Positions 1-10,217 of a stretch of DNA of 64,000 nt are shown piece by piece; the stretch's first letter is position 1, and each line of letters begins with the position of its first letter. A model generated the notes under the pieces. It was not told the origin of the DNA. It ran no database searches and worked only from the letters and a program-made list of their open reading frames with translations. A program made the translations under genes and the position numbers. Source of the DNA: Solenopsis invicta (lineage: Eukaryota; Arthropoda; Insecta; Hymenoptera; Formicidae); assembly GCF_016802725.1 (NCBI RefSeq), contig NC_052668.1:4694501-4758500 (forward strand), in the 5' to 3' direction.

Positions 1-142
1 CGAATTTGATTTTCCTCCGATCATTCGTGATAATAAGACCGACAATATGGGTCCAATAATATAAGGTAAAAATCCTTCACCTTATACCAAAAGTTTTTTC
101 TTTTCTTTCCAATTTCCTTGTTTTGCCGCAATTTGACACAAT
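1..142 (-). pseudogene. Polinton small protein, C-terminal part beyond the LTR insertion
   Basis: Read on the minus strand, these bases continue the reading frame of the gene interrupted at 8516, if the LTR element and one copy of its target duplication are ignored. The segment encodes a lysine-rich stretch and then a hydrophobic glycine/leucine-rich tail, as expected for the C-terminus of this Polinton protein. One in-frame TAA lies near base 71, apparently from a CAA codon. The end of the gene may lie beyond base 1. Confidence 0.55.
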
Positions 143-763
143 TGTTGTGCCCCGGTGATGGCTCCGGGGACGTCGGTAGGTATATCGGGATCTTTTCGGC
201 GCCTTAGGAGTTAGGATTCGTAGGAAGGGCCGCTCGGTGTTTGAAGATAAAACACTTGCTTGTTCCAACGTTTAAAATAATGTATTTTCTTCAGTATTGC
301 CCTCGTTACACTTGTAGTATGATTATATATGTCGCTCGTTTGCTTGTTCTTCCCGGACGGCCCGGTATATATAGGTCGGCTGTTATCTCCGGATTGTGTT
401 ACAAGCTCGACGTGTAAGTCACGCACGGCGAGTAACACACCGGACAGCTGTTTGTCAAACTCTTCCGTCGCTTTCCGATTTTGTCGCGATATTTATACGG
501 AAATTCGTCGTTTGGTTCGGCCAATCGTGTTCCTTGCGGCATGCAGCTCCCACGCTTAGCCGAAAACCGAATACCGGAAAGCGACTCAGCATTAGCTGGC
601 GCAGCGCAATGGTTTTGCGGGCCGGAAGCCCGACGGGCCATCAGCGTCTTTCTATATTTGTAGCGTATGCGGAATTCGAGTCCGCTACGCGTATGCATAG
701 CAATAGGAATCTTAATTTCCTGTTGCTATGCGTATAATTATCGTAGTTGTACAGGGTACAACA
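143..763 (-). repeat. Errantivirus-like 3' LTR
   Basis: This 621-bp direct repeat matches 7895-8515 with only scattered substitutions. It starts TGTTGT and ends ACAACA, a 6-bp terminal inverted repeat typical of LTRs. On the element's strand it is the 3' LTR, since the polypurine tract abuts its inner edge at 764. Several short ORFs inside it also recur in the other LTR and are not genes. Confidence 0.95.
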
Positions 764-774
764 CTCTTCCCCCG
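764..774 (-). other. Polypurine tract of the errantivirus-like element
   Basis: On the minus strand CGGGGGAAGAG directly precedes the 3' LTR. Such a G/A run primes plus-strand DNA synthesis in LTR elements and fixes the element's orientation. Confidence 0.6.
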
Positions 775-922
775 CCGGGAAAGAAAAACGAGGAAAAGGA
801 GTTTTTCGCTTTTAACACCCCTACCTCGCCGGGAAAGAAAACGGAGGCACGTAGTTTTCTGCCATTATTTATATTTTATAAAATATATTGGATCGGTTTA
901 ATATTTTTAGTTTATTGAGTAT

Positions 923-2736
923 CTAGAAACGCGTGCTTTGTGTGCGTTCTAAAATTGATTTAGGTAAAGTATTATAATGCTTGCCTTCGTATTCTAACGT
1001 TTCTCTCTTTTTGTTCCGTTTCCTTTTTACAGTATATAGTATTATCCCTATTGCAACTGCTACGATTATCAATATGGTAACGCCGCTTGTTGCCATAGGG
1101 TAAATAAAGTTTTTTGATTGAAAATACGGAGTGTCAAGACCCTCATTTAATTCTTTTAACTTAGTTTCTAAATTTTTTAATTTTGGATGGTCTTGCACTA
1201 TTCTTTCTATTTTTATTTGAGACATATTTATTTTTTTTTGTATTATTTTTTTTGTAATGAAATATTGTAATCTGGCATGTATGCCTCGATTTTTGTCTCG
1301 TTTAATATTTAGATGATTGTACCTCTTGTGTTATTAACTTGCAATTATTCTTTAATGTGATTTTACCTGTATTTTCAATCGTTTTCTTTATTTTCCCGTG
1401 GTCTTTACATTGGATGATTGTTGATTGTTTTTTTGTTGTCGAGTATAACCACGAATGCGGATTACCTAGTGGTATCCAAATTGTGTTATTAGAAGTTATG
1501 TATCTTATTTCGCAATTGTCGCTTTGTACTTTATTTTCTACGTATATCTCTATCTCGCATGTTGGACTTGTGTTTATGCGTTTTATTGAAAAGTTTTCTT
1601 CGCATAAGTATTTTCTATCTATATTTTTACATGTATTTAAGTTATTTTGCAAGAGTGTAATATATGAACGTTTTTCTGTGCTAATTGCTATTACTGGATT
1701 TTTTATTTTAATGATTGCATATTGGTTTTCATTTCTTGGTATAGGTAATGCAATTACGTTTAGTATGCTATATTCCGTGTGTGAGATTAACGGAAATTTT
1801 AATATCGTAAATATTTTACCGTTATTATAGTATGCGTTTATTGTGGTTATTTTTTCGATTTCAAACCATTTATTTATGTTAATCCGAAATGGAAAATAAA
1901 GTCCTTCCGGTAATTGCAAGTTTGCTTCCTTTAGACTATCTATTATACTTGTTACTGGCGTTAGTTGTGGGTGTAATATCCCTTGTTTTATTAATACTAA
2001 ATAGTCTGCTATGTCTTTTGTGTCACGTTTTAAATTTCCTAATATCGCGTTAATTACTCGAAAGTGCTCATGTATGTTGTTTTGTCTGTCATTGAATTTT
2101 AGTTGTTGTCTTAAATTTTTTGTCACGTTTCCGAAGAGGTCTTCATTTTTTTGTATTGTTTCCTCGGTTTTATCTATGTGGGCTATTGTCTCTTGTAGTA
2201 TCTTAATTTGGTTTTTCGTCGCGTGTTGTATCGTCTGCTGTTCGTTTTGTAATAAAGTTAATTGTTCATTAATTAGTTTTTCGTCATTTGCGTCCATTGT
2301 GCCGAACAGAGATTTCGCGATGGTTCCTATTCCATCAATTATACCTCTTTTTTCTATCCGTGATGGTTGATATATTAATTTTATTTCTTCCATCTTTTTA
2401 TTTATTTCTTCGAAATCTCTTTTTGCTATTTCGTAGAGGTTGTCGCATGTTTCTTTGTGTGCGAATGCGAGTAGTTGGCACATGTTTTTAGTTTTTTGCA
2501 TGTGATCGTGTAATTGCTCTTGTCGTTTTATTAGTGTGGTAAAGTCTATTTCTATAACTATTTTCCATGTTGATTCTAATAGGTGTAATTCTCCTAATTT
2601 TTCATAATATATTCCTGGATGGTGAGTAAATTCTTCTACTTCGTACGGCTCGTTGCTCGTTGATTCTCTTACATCTTCTGATAAGGTGAGATTTTGTTTC
2701 GTTTCCTGTGTGCTGGTCCATATGGTATATAACCTG
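923..2736 (-). pseudogene. env: Env-like fusion glycoprotein, baculovirus F type, broken
   Basis: The frame is open from a likely splice acceptor near 2736 through 1302, with N-terminal sequence PGIYYEKLGELHLLESTW typical of errantivirus Env. A furin-type site (RIEKR) followed by GIIDGIGTIAKSLFGT, a fusion-peptide-like segment, matches the F-protein family that mediates membrane fusion in insect errantiviruses and baculoviruses. A coiled, Gln-rich region and several Cys residues follow. A stop at 1302 and a frame change split off the last part (1225-923), which has one hydrophobic transmembrane segment (ILIIVAVAIGIILY) and a short basic cytoplasmic tail. The protein cannot be made in one piece from this copy. 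Confidence 0.8.
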
Positions 2737-2807
2737 TAATCATCCGGTTACATATTATCGTATTTTATTCCGCGGATCCTCTTCTTGGCACTGGTTGTGC
2801 CGTCTTT

Positions 2808-3713
2808 ATGCTTCACTCGGTTTATCAGTCTTCTCGTCGCTTTTGTCGAGTGTCTGGAAAAATGTCTTGTCTCCCGTATATTGAGGCAATTTCGGTCGTT
2901 ATGGAGGAATATCCTATAAATATATGGGATTGGTTTACTCTTCCCGATACAGTGTATGATTGTTATGAGGAGCCTTTTGAATTTGACGTGGTTCCTGAGC
3001 CTAGGCCGGAGGTACTCTCGGATGACGAAAGGTCGTCCGATGATAATTGTTCTCTGCATTCTGCAGAGACAGTTTTGTTAGATGATTTTGATTTTGGAGG
3101 TGCTCTTCCTAGCAGATCCTGGAGAGGTTCTGGTGAGTTTCTCTAAAGTCTTTAAACTCTCTTTCTTTCTCTTTTCGACTATCAGGTTCTTTTACCTGGT
3201 GTCGCTTTCCTCTGATAATTTTTTATTCTGCTGGTTCAGCTTTGATTATTTTTTTTTCTTGCGACTTCTGTTCTTTATTTCTTCTCAGTCGTCCTTTGAC
3301 TGTTACGTTGTCTGCATTAAGAAAATATGTTCGATTTAGTGCCTGAGCCGGATGTGGAGCTCGAGACGGGTGTTATCGGAGATATCGGAGATCCTGGCGT
3401 GGATCCCGAGCTCTTAGAGCTGCACTTCACCTCGGAAGTTCCTGATCGCGATGATGAGGAATTTCCTCATCCCCAAGACGTTCGTCCATCCGATGATGAG
3501 TTGGAAGGCGATGGGGAGCTTGCCGATGATCCCATACTCGACGAGTTTCCCGATGATTTCGAGGGTGACGTCGGTAACATTGACTTTATTTTTCCTGAAG
3601 AAGTGAATGGTGAACATAACGTTCATTTCTTGCTGGAGCCGGACTTTCCTCCAATGTTCGTTATGGAAAATTCCGATGTGGAGGAAGACGAGGACGAGGT
3701 CCTCTCTGACTGA
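2808..3713 (+). CDS. Candidate two-exon gene for acidic protein, antisense inside the errantivirus
   Basis: On the strand opposite to the element, an ATG at 2808 opens a frame with a donor GTGAGT at 3133. An AG at 3320-3321 restores phase exactly and continues to a stop at 3713. Exons 2808-3132 and 3322-3713 would give about 238 residues. Both parts share composition: VPEPRPEVLSDDERSSDDN in exon 1, and VPEPDVELE, RPSDDELEGD and a C-terminal run of Glu/Asp in exon 2. The intron is 189 bp and pyrimidine-rich. The region between integrase and env is normally short in errantiviruses, so this 1.3 kb is extra. The family is unrecognised. Either ORF could be a chance antisense frame; matching composition and phase argue against that. 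The intron is predicted, not proven. Confidence 0.45.
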
Positions 3714-4039
3714 GTAGTTTGGTATAAGGAAACGTTTTTTAGTTTGTAGGGCAGCTAGTTATAGTATATAGTTTAGTGTAGTGACTTCTGTTTTATTTTG
3801 TTCTTCTCCTTTGGATTATACTTCAATTTTTTGGACTGTGGATTACTCCTGGATTATTGGATTTTTTTCATCTTTTTGGTGAGTTTATTATGTTTACTTT
3901 ATTCTTTCTTTTGTATATATGTATATAGTTGTATATATAATTTTTCCCCTTTTTTTGTACTATTATTATTATTATTATTATTATTACCATTTTTCCGTAT
4001 TTATTTTATTTTTGTTGCTCGCGTCTCGTTAATAATTTA
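3714..4039. other. AT-rich spacer with ATT microsatellite inside the errantivirus
   Basis: T-rich sequence lies between the antisense gene candidate and the integrase end, with a short (ATT)n run at about 3961-3986. I see no further gene here. Confidence 0.6.
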
Positions 4040-5340
4040 TAAATAATTTTAATCTGTTTGTGTGTACGCGTATTTCCTTTCGGCCTTTCTTAAACGTAAG
4101 ATTTATGTCACTGTGTTTCTTGATCACAGTGTATGGTCCTGTCCATTTCGAGTCAAGTTTTTTCGATCTTCCTCGTCGTTGGGTTTCATCAAACAGTAGT
4201 ACTTGATCTCCTATTCGAAAATTTTCTTCGTTGGTTTTTTTGTCAACTTAGAGCTTTGCTTTTTGTTTTTCTTCTTTTAATTTTTCTCTTGCCACTTGAT
4301 TTGAGGCTCTTATTCGTTCTCGCACTTCTTGTGCATAATCATCGTATGTATATTCTTGTTTCGGCGGTTTTGTTAACGCTGTGGGCATGGTTGCCTGATA
4401 TCCATATAATAATTCGAATCGCGTGAAGCCTGTGTCTGTGTGGGGCGTGGTGTTGTATGTGAACATTGCGTACGGTAACCACTCGTCCCAATTTGTTTGA
4501 TCTTTATTAATATAATGCCTTAGATACTCTGCTAAGGTTCTGTGCGATCGCTCTAATGCTCCATTCGTTTCTGGGTGGTAAGCGGTCGTTTGAATTTTCT
4601 CGATTTTTAGAAGTTTACATGTGTTCTTAAAAATTTCGCTTGTAAAATTTGTACCCTGGTCTGTTAGAACTTTTTCGGGTATTCCGTGTTCCAGCACGAT
4701 TTTTGTTACGAACTCTTTTGCTATGGTATTTGCCTCTTGGTTTACTAATGCAATTGCCTTGCTGAATTTTGTTAAGTTGTCTTGAAATGTTAGTGCGTAT
4801 TTATGTCCGGATGTAGTGACCGTTAATGGTCCTACTATATCCAATGCACATTTCTCGAATGGTTTTTTAGCCGTATCCGTTATTACTAACGGCATTTTAG
4901 TTTTTTGCCTTAATTTATTTTTTTGCCAATATTCGCATTTCGCGATATATGTCTCTATGTATTTTTTCATTCCGTGCCACTGATGTTTTAATTTAATTCT
5001 CAAAAGTTCTTTTTACTCCCTGATGTCCTCCGAGGGGGGCATCGTGGTATACATATAATATTTTCTCTTTTTCATCTTCGGAGTAATTTACTTGTCCTTC
5101 ATCTTCTTCGTCTTCTCCTTCCTTGTCGTCGTCATCTTTTATCGCGTTTATATGCTTGTCCGCTCGTATCGGATTTCGACTCAAGGCATCGGCGTTCTTA
5201 TTTATTTTACCAGCCTTGTGAATTATTTCGTAATCGTATTCTTCTAATTTAAGTCGCCATCTGATTAATCGAAAACCCGGATCGTTTACATTGAATAGCC
5301 ATATCAGTGGTTTGTGATCCGTGATAATGGCGCATTCCAT
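4040..5340 (-). pseudogene. pol: Pol: RNase H tail and integrase, frameshifted
   Basis: The first frame (5340-4993) carries the RNase H end (AIITDHKPLIWLF and HKAGKINKNADALSR) and the first half of the integrase HHCC finger (YHDAPLGGHQGVKRT). A frameshift near 5000 leads to the second frame (5003-4248) with the rest of integrase. There the finger reads AKCEYWQKNK, a Trp where the last Cys is expected. The catalytic core is complete: Asp in LDIVGP, Asp in LTDQGTNF, Glu in ETNGALERSHRT. Another stop at 4248 separates a C-terminal tail that remains recognisable to about 4040 (LLFDETQRRGRSKKLD, WTGPYTVIKKHS), a chromatin-binding-type integrase end. Nonfunctional as it stands. Confidence 0.85.
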
Positions 5341-6524
5341 TGACTTGTGCTCGGCTGTATTATTTCTTGGTCTAGCATGTTTTTTATTTGCTTATTTACC
5401 TCGATTTTATGTTTTTCGGGTAATCGATACGGTCTGACATTTACACTTGCTATGTCCGCGTGTGTTTTTATTTCGTGCGAAACCTTAGAGGTGCACGTTA
5501 GCCGTTCTCCTTCCAAGTGGAAAATATCGCTAAATTCTTCGCAAATATTTAAGAGAGTTTTCTTCTCTTCTTCATTTAAATGGCTTATTCTCAAAAGGTT
5601 ATTTATTTGCTCTTTTCTTGAAATTTTTGGTGCGTTTTTCTTCTCGATTTTATTTATTGATTTTTCGAGAGTATCTTCACATGTTAATTCCTCGATTTTT
5701 ACCTGTGGTGCTTGGATATCTATTTCGTCTTCTGTAGTATTTAATATACTCGCGGGGCACGTGAACTCATTTGGTTCTACCAAGCAGCATCCGTTATAGA
5801 CTCCTGTTTTTAATTCTTCTGATTTGATTATACCAATTTTATTTTGATTTGTTGACACTTGTACGATAGTTTCGCTTCGTGGTTTTAGTATCATCCTTCG
5901 ATATGGAAATAAGATGAAGCTTGTTTTGCCAATGGTCACTTTTCTTGATCCATAATCGCATGTCATATTATTTTTCCTGACAAAGTCGGCCCCGAGTATT
6001 CCATCGTACTCTAGATGTTCGTTGTCTTTAATTACGTATACTGGGTGGCTTATTTTTGCATCTCGTACATGTATATGTAGATACGTTTTCCCAAGTGTAG
6101 TAATCGAATTGCCTGTTATCCCAGTTAGTTTTATTTTTTCATCTTGTATCATTATAGTTTCATCTTTTAATGTCTTCAATTTTATAATCGAGATCGTTGC
6201 CCCTGTGTCGAAGAAGAAAGCAATATGATTTCTTTGGGCCTCTCGTACAGGCAGTGATATCATATCCAACCCGGTATCTTCTCTTGGCGCGTGTCGCATG
6301 TGTGACACTCGATACGCGGCGGCGTTGCGCGACGTAATCTTATTTGTCTCTTCCTTCTCTTCTTCTTCGCTGCTTTGTGCGCCCGAGTTTTTTATGGCTC
6401 GTATTTTTTCTGTTTTATTATTTTTACCGTTTTGATACGTTTTTGTTTCCTTCGTGCCTCTTTGATTGTTTAGCCACCAACATTCCTTGCCTCTTCTTCT
6501 TGCAATGATTGCAATATTTTTCAA
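5304..6524 (-). pseudogene. pol: Pol: protease and N-terminal RT fragment, RT core deleted
   Basis: The frame is open for 406 codons. An acidic linker is followed by an aspartic protease with FFFDTGATISIIK (about residue 102) and a downstream ILGADF motif typical of retropepsins. The RT N-terminus follows, with the VRPYRLP and 'IIQPSTSQWNAP' motifs that open Gypsy RT domains. At about 5335-5345 the sequence jumps straight to the RNase H region, so RT palm motifs, including the YxDD box, are absent. The lost segment would usually be several hundred codons, judged from family structure. The product could process Gag but could not reverse-transcribe. Start at 6524 is the first ATG; translation more likely enters from gag. 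Confidence 0.8.
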
Positions 6525-7473
6525 AAGTATTTATTTGAGAGCGATTTTCTGGTCTCAGTAATGAGAAGCGGTTTGCATATCGGCTACTACGGCAGTCTTG
6601 TCCGTAGTGCCCGGTTTTCCCGCATTTTTTGCATTGCGGTTTCCTATACGAGGGGATCTGTTTTTGGAACTCTGATCTATTCCTTGGATAGAAATTCGGA
6701 TTGCGATTGCCTGGGCCTTTAATTTTTTCCTCGACCGTTGCGCCAGTTATCGCTTCAGCTAGCATCGGATATCGCTGTGCGCGTACGAGGAGCTTGATAT
6801 CCTCGTGCAATCCGGTTTGATAATTATGGAGGTCTTGTTCTCTAATGCTTTCTAAAATGGCTCGTTGTTGTTCTTGAGTGTGCTCCCTGCCCTCTTCCAT
6901 TGATTCGTACATATCCGTTGCCAATTTATCTACTCGGCGTCCGAAGTCTTGTGCGCTTTCTCCACCTTTTTGTTTTAATGAATTAAATTCGATTTGTAAA
7001 TGCGCAGTGCTTCGTTTACTTAAATATTCATTTTCTAGCTCTCTTTTTAATTGTTCGTAACTTCTTATATCCCGTGTTTGGAAATCCGTCATCGGCTTTC
7101 CTTTAAATTTCGTGCAGATCATGGCCTCGAGCAGTGAGTGCTCTTCTGCTGGGTGAATATTTTTCATAGCATATGAGCTAGCGTTTATAAATTCTTTTAC
7201 GCGATCTCGGGAAGTTCCGTCTATATCTGGGATCATGTTTCGAGCGTCTTTTAACGTTAAGAAATTAACCGTTGATCCTCTCTGATTTCTGATATCATAC
7301 ACGGATCGGCCATAAGAAAGTTCGCGGGCGTGATAATGGAAACTCTTTGTTTCTTGGTTCTTGTCCCTAGGTGGGTTACCGCGGGCTTCGGGTACGGTTC
7401 CAGTGAAAGATACTCGATGTTCCCTTATTTCGCGCAATAGTTCATGCATTAAGAAATTTTCTGTTATTGGCAA
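6424..7473 (-). CDS. gag: Gag-like nucleocapsid protein
   Basis: This is an open frame of 349 codons starting at ATG 7473. The N-terminal two thirds is charged and helical, as in Gypsy capsid proteins. Near residues 280-293 is one CCHC zinc knuckle, CKKCGKTGHYGQDC, the nucleic-acid-binding motif of nucleocapsid. The 3' end overlaps the start of the protease frame (6524) by about 100 bases in a different frame, so pol was probably expressed by ribosomal frameshifting, as in other Gypsy elements. The ORF is uninterrupted, in contrast to pol and env. Confidence 0.85.
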   Translation of the reverse strand: MPITENFLMHELLREIREHRVSFTGTVPEARGNPPRDKNQETKSFHYHARELSYGRSVYDIRNQRGSTVNFLTLKDARNMIPDIDGTSRDRVKEFINASSYAMKNIHPAEEHSLLEAMICTKFKGKPMTDFQTRDIRSYEQLKRELENEYLSKRSTAHLQIEFNSLKQKGGESAQDFGRRVDKLATDMYESMEEGREHTQEQQRAILESIREQDLHNYQTGLHEDIKLLVRAQRYPMLAEAITGATVEEKIKGPGNRNPNFYPRNRSEFQKQIPSYRKPQCKKCGKTGHYGQDCRSSRYANRFSLLRPENRSQINTFEKYCNHCKKKRQGMLVAKQSKRHEGNKNVSKR

Positions 7474-7869
7474 ATCGTAAGTTGTTCTCGGCGTTACTTC
7501 GGGCTCGGCATATTCGACCTAACGTCGTTTGTTTTTTCGTCGTTACGTGTCCCTTCAGGAGCGCGTTTCCGTCTGGGCATTTACAAAAGAATTTTCTAAC
7601 TTACAATAAAATCACCGTGGTCGCTCGCATGTTGTCGTGTGCTGATTATCTGCCTCTCCTCAGCTGGCTCGGCTTACGTTGCGCTGGCTGTTGAGATAGG
7701 TCGGCGATCCTGATGCCTCGTTCTTGTTGACGTTTTCCGTGACTCTGGGTCCTCTCCTTTCCGTTGTGGTCTCGCAGGTGTTGTCTCCGTTGTTGGGCGT
7801 GCTGCTTCCCGGCGCTTCCGCTCGATTGTCGTCGTCACGACTTGCGGATGTACCGTCTTCTTGAGCGTG

Positions 7870-7887
7870 ATCCCACCGCTGCCACCA
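7870..7887 (-). promoter_or_regulatory. Putative tRNA primer-binding site
   Basis: On the minus strand TGGTGGCAGCGGTGGGAT lies seven bases inside the 5' LTR. It starts with the TGG expected for pairing with a tRNA 3' CCA end. I did not assign the tRNA. Confidence 0.6.
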
Positions 7888-7894
7888 AATATAA

Positions 7895-8515
7895 TGTTGT
7901 GCCCCGGTGATGGCTCCGGGGACGTCGGTAGGTATATTGGGATCTTTTCGGCGCCTTAGGAGTTAGGACTCGTAGGAAGGGCCGCTCGGTGTTTGAAGAT
8001 AAAACACTTGCTTGTTCCAACGTTTAAAATAATGTATTTTCTTCATTATTGCCCTCGTTACACTTGTAGTATGATTATATATGTCGCTCGTTTGCTTGTT
8101 CTTCCCGGACGGCCCGGTATATATAGGTCGGCTGTTATCTCCGGATTGTGTTACAAGCTCGACGTGTAAGTCACGCACGGCGTGTAACACACCGGACAGC
8201 TGTTTGTCAAACTCTTCCGTCGCTTTCCGATTTTGTCGTGATATTTATACGGAAATTCGTCGTTTGGTTCGGCCAATCGTGTTTCTTGCGGCATGCAGCT
8301 CTCACGCTTAGCCGAAATCCGAATACCGGAAAGCGACTCAGCATTAGCTGGCGCAGCGCGATGGTTTTGCGGGCCGGAAGCCCGACGGGCCATCAGCGTC
8401 TTTCTATATTTCTAGCGTATGCGGAATTCGAGTCCGCTACGCGTATGCATAGCAATAGGAAACTTAATTTCCTGTTGCTATTCGTATAATTATCGTAGTT
8501 GTACAGGGTACAACA
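7895..8515 (-). repeat. Errantivirus-like 5' LTR
   Basis: This is the partner of 143-763, identical in length (621 bp) and ends. It should hold the element promoter. Its inner edge at 7895 is followed on the minus strand, after a few bases, by the primer-binding site. Its outer edge at 8515 interrupts a Polinton gene. Confidence 0.95.
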
Positions 8516-8762
8516 GCAATGTTGTTTTATATTTACTTAATCGTTCTTTTTCTCGTCGTTCAAGTGTAATGTTACCTTTGACAGTATTAAAAACACATTC
8601 ACAAATACATCGAATAAGTTTATCGTCCGCGTTTCGAAGAAAGTTTGCTCGTTGCTTATTGTTCAAATGGCACAGTGCTTCGAGAAGACAAGCGTTTCTC
8701 TTTCCGATTGAATGCCTAGCGATTTTCAATACGTTACTCGATCTCATGTTGTCCCCCTTCAT
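8516..8762 (-). pseudogene. Polinton-associated small conserved protein, N-terminal part
   Basis: About 82 codons are open before the LTR insertion. The pattern of a KQR-type helix, a short 'LIRCICECVFNTVKGN' block and a basic C-terminal stretch resembles a small uncharacterised protein commonly seen next to PolB and ATPase in insect Polintons; this is recognised from memory of the family and was not searched. Its function is unknown to me. The reading frame stops only because the errantivirus-like LTR begins at 8515. The continuation is found at 142-1, on the far side of the inserted element. It lies directly downstream of the packaging ATPase in the same orientation. Confidence 0.6.
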
Positions 8763-8810
8763 TACGAGAGAACAGTATGACTGAGCTTTGCGAGCAGCAT
8801 TACTCGGTTT

Positions 8811-9527
8811 TTATACGCTGGAAAACAATCTACGCGGTACATAGACGTAATGTCTTATATCATCGATAAAAATACACGTACGAAATCGATATTCATCAGG
8901 AGTTGATTGTTTCAGATCGAATAGTAAATTTCCGTGTGGCCTCGATGTAGCATCGTAATACGACTCTTCTAAAAACTTTGGATCGTCAGGATAGACTTGT
9001 CGTGCTAAATGACGAATTTGTGCACGATCGTGAGGATTTCTGAAAACCACAATGTAATTCGCGTTGAGAGATATGTCGCGTTGTCCGCGTCCTTGATGAA
9101 AAAAATTTTGCAAAATAAGAAAGACACTGAGATTTTTATGATGACTGCCTTTGGTAAAAAGATCTACGATAGCGTCGCTTGACGACGATTCTCTCATAAG
9201 GTCGTCGATTATCACCAACTTCGGGATAAGCGGATTGTTCAAATAATCATCCGGACGAGGTAATCCCTCGCGAAATTCAACTACATTTTTTTTCGTCGTC
9301 GTTGCACACACTTCACTCTTCTTTTCTTCTGACCCACGTACGCTTGTTTCGTATTGTAATTGACGATAAGCTTCTTACCACTCTGCATAATAAAATAAAA
9401 CTCTCTCAAAACATACATCGGACATGTATGATAGTTGTTTGAGAAAAGTCTTTACAAAGATCGTTTTCCCACATCCGGTGAGACCACATACTATCGACAT
9501 CCAGAGATGTTTCCAGCGGACATCCAT
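8811..9527 (-). pseudogene. Polinton packaging ATPase (FtsK/HerA, A32-like), one nonsense codon
   Basis: From ATG 9527 to the stop at 8811 there are about 238 codons in one frame, interrupted only by a TAA at 9375-9377. The N-terminus has Walker A GLTGCGKT about 15-22 residues in. The later part has Walker B-like KLVIIDDLM and a following ILQNFFHQG, as in the A32-type ATPases that pump DNA into Polinton and large DNA-virus capsids. Length is normal for the family. The open stretch after the stop (9311-8811) could be read as a separate protein, but it lacks Walker A and so is only the C-terminal part. It lies between PolB and the small conserved protein, the usual neighbourhood. Confidence 0.85.
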
Positions 9528-9658
9528 TTCGCGAAATGATTGACTCAATTACTGTACGTTGCTTCTAAAGCAAAAAGAAGAAAAATGGCGACCGAAGATA
9601 ATAATAATAATAATTTACGACAATGATAATAATTCATCGCTATAGGTAGAGTTAAATT

Positions 9659-9931
9659 TTAGAAGGAGGGGATAAGCCCATCAACGTGGCGGCGGCGGCG
9701 GCGGCTCCCGCGCGCTCGCACAAGCGTACCCTCCGCGTGGGCTAGCCAGCAAAGAGCACCGCGGCCGACAAAAAGCTGATACTCGCCGCGGTGTGATTCA
9801 ACCATAGGCTTATCCCACTCTTGAATCGGCATCGCTGCTAATAAGCTATTAGGCGATGCCGCGGGGGAGAAATTTATAACTAAGGAAAGAAACGTGATTA
9901 GGATTGGAAATAATAAAATCGCAAATTTCAA
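9659..9931 (-). CDS. Small ORF with signal-peptide-like N-terminus, doubtful
   Basis: A 90-codon frame begins with a hydrophobic stretch (MKFAILLFPILITFLSLVIN) and ends with an Arg/Ala/Gly-rich tail from a GC-rich patch (9690-9800). It lies between PolB and the ATPase on the same strand. No family is recognised, and the arginine run follows from a simple CGG/CCG repeat, so it may be fortuitous. Confidence 0.2.
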   Translation of the reverse strand: MKFAILLFPILITFLSLVINFSPAASPNSLLAAMPIQEWDKPMVESHRGEYQLFVGRGALCWLAHAEGTLVRARGSRRRRRHVDGLIPSF

Positions 9932-10217
9932 GTGAAAAAAAAAATATATTTTTATTGCACATTTTTTTTCAACAAAAAAAAAGAAAATAAAAACTTTTTT
10001 TATTTTTCACATTTTTGTTTAAATTTTATATTACAAAAAAAAATATTTACATTTTTTATATTGTACAATGCTAAAACTAATCAATGATTTATAATTAATA
10101 CGTTTTTACGATATTATTTACAGAATTTTTTACAACGAAACGCTACGGATGGAATAATCGACGATTCAAAATACTTAAATTTAAGTAAGAAAAAAGTTTG
10201 AGCAAGAAAAAAGATGA
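9932..10217. other. A/T-rich spacer, no gene seen
   Basis: This stretch contains long A and T runs between the PolB stop and the doubtful small ORF. Nothing codes convincingly. Confidence 0.6.

Larger units (their letters stand above)
143..8515 (-). mobile_element. Gypsy/errantivirus-like LTR retroelement with env remnant
   Basis: This is a two-LTR element in minus orientation: 5' LTR 7895-8515, PBS about 7870-7887, leader 7474-7869 (no gene seen), gag 7473-6424, protease and truncated RT 6524-5304, RNase H and integrase 5340 to about 4040, an extra 1.3-kb region with an opposite-strand gene candidate (2808-3713), env 2736-923, polypurine tract at 764-774 and 3' LTR 143-763. Both LTRs are 621 bp with TGTTGT...ACAACA ends. 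The flanks acaat (138-142) and gcaat (8516-8520) fit a 5-bp target duplication with one mismatch. The LTRs are highly similar, so insertion is fairly recent, yet the RT core is deleted and env is broken. The gene order with an F-like env after pol is that of insect errantiviruses. Confidence 0.9.

Noticed and set aside
396..737. Short ORFs inside the errantivirus LTR, repeated at 8148-8489
   Set aside because: They occur in both LTRs only because the LTR is duplicated; no family features.
1339..1830. 163-codon hydrophobic plus-strand ORF over env
   Set aside because: Shadow of the env frame, which has fusion-peptide and furin-type motifs.
5347..5799. 150-codon plus-strand ORF within pol
   Set aside because: Opposite-strand shadow of the protease/RT frame, whose motifs are clear.
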